Of a stretch of 5,175 nucleotides of DNA, positions 4,881-5,175 are shown piece after piece (within the stretch, counting starts at the first letter, position 1; each line of letters starts with the position of its first letter). Under the pieces are notes generated by a model. It was not told the DNA's origin and did no database searches. It saw only the letters and a list, made by a program, of their open reading frames with translations. This DNA is from a bacterium (GTDB taxonomy: Bacteria; Verrucomicrobiota; Verrucomicrobiae; Limisphaerales; J093). The stretch spans positions 1 through 5,175 of the forward strand of contig JAKCAB010000794.1 in NCBI GenBank assembly GCA_021839785.1. Direction: 5' to 3'. A program made the translations under genes and the position numbers.

Positions 4881-5175
4881 TCACCCGGCGCGGGCTTCCT
4901 GCTCGGCCAGCTTGCGGTCGCGTCGTTCCCAATACCACGCGATCCAGACCGCGATCTCGTAAAGGATTTGCAGCGGGACGGCCATCAGCACCTGGGTGAA
5001 CACCTCGGGCGTGGTGAGCACCGCGCCGAGCACGAGGTTGATGACGATCATGTACGAGCGCATGGCCGCCAGCTTCTTGTAGTCGAGGATGCCGATCTTC
5101 ACGAGCGCGAGGAGCACGACCGGCATTTCGAAGCCCAGGCCCATGCCCAGCATGAATTTCATGACGAAGCCAAAA
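4881..5175 (-). CDS. tatC: Sec-independent (Tat) protein translocase TatC, C-terminal part
   Basis: TatC is the inner-membrane receptor of the twin-arginine pathway, which exports folded proteins. Only about the last 97 residues are in the window; the frame runs off the right edge, reading F-G-F-V before the first in-window Met (5160-5162), which is internal. Counting from that Met, GLGFEMP (8-14) is the conserved TM4 Glu motif (E12), R35 precedes TM5 (about 36-50), and T50-T-P-E-V-F-T-Q leads into TM6. VPLQILYE follows, then a cytoplasmic tail rich in Arg, Glu and Ala (WERRDRKLAEQEARAG). E53 occupies the place of the usual Asp (E. coli D211, TPPD). Family identity is clear from the order of these motifs. 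The gene precedes the permease on the same strand; any tatA/tatB would be outside the window. Confidence 0.93.
   Translation of the reverse strand, partial: FGFVMKFMLGMGLGFEMPVVLLALVKIGILDYKKLAAMRSYMIVINLVLGAVLTTPEVFTQVLMAVPLQILYEIAVWIAWYWERRDRKLAEQEARAG

Overview
The window is GC-rich bacterial DNA carrying six protein genes, two of them cut by its edges. It most likely comes from a Verrucomicrobia-like bacterium (subdivision 3/Pedosphaera type) or a related PVC lineage. That is inferred from the FG-GAP/cytochrome-type exported protein, the GC-rich coding style, the form of the fpg product and the palindromic intergenic element. There is no rRNA or marker gene, so the assignment is tentative. 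An LptF/G permease implies a Gram-negative (diderm) envelope.

Left part, + strand (1-3355): a tail-to-head row of four genes. The first is the 3' portion of a secreted FG-GAP/VCBS beta-propeller protein, whose true start lies left of the window. Twelve bases later comes rnhB (RNase HII), then a YraN/UPF0102 nuclease-fold protein overlapping rnhB by 4 bases (ATGA). Three bases after that comes fpg/mutM (formamidopyrimidine-DNA glycosylase). The last three form a compact, probably translationally coupled genome-maintenance unit covering ribonucleotide removal, a resolvase-like nuclease fold and oxidised-base excision.

Middle (3356-3677): about 320 bases without a believable gene, between convergent transcription units. 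It holds an 86-base element (3372-3457) with an outer inverted repeat enclosing three hairpins, one a perfect 22-base palindrome. It also holds a 10-base near-exact direct repeat (3485-3516) and a terminator-like hairpin with a T-run on the minus strand (3615-3640), placed to end the leftward unit.

Right part, - strand (3678-5175): the C-terminal part of tatC (Tat translocase), then 54 bases, then an LptF/LptG-family permease of the lipopolysaccharide transporter. They probably form one leftward envelope/export unit.

None of the four complete genes has a clear Shine-Dalgarno sequence, and three have pyrimidine-rich leaders instead. The protein genes belong to known families. The least explained part of the window is the structured intergenic element at 3372-3457.
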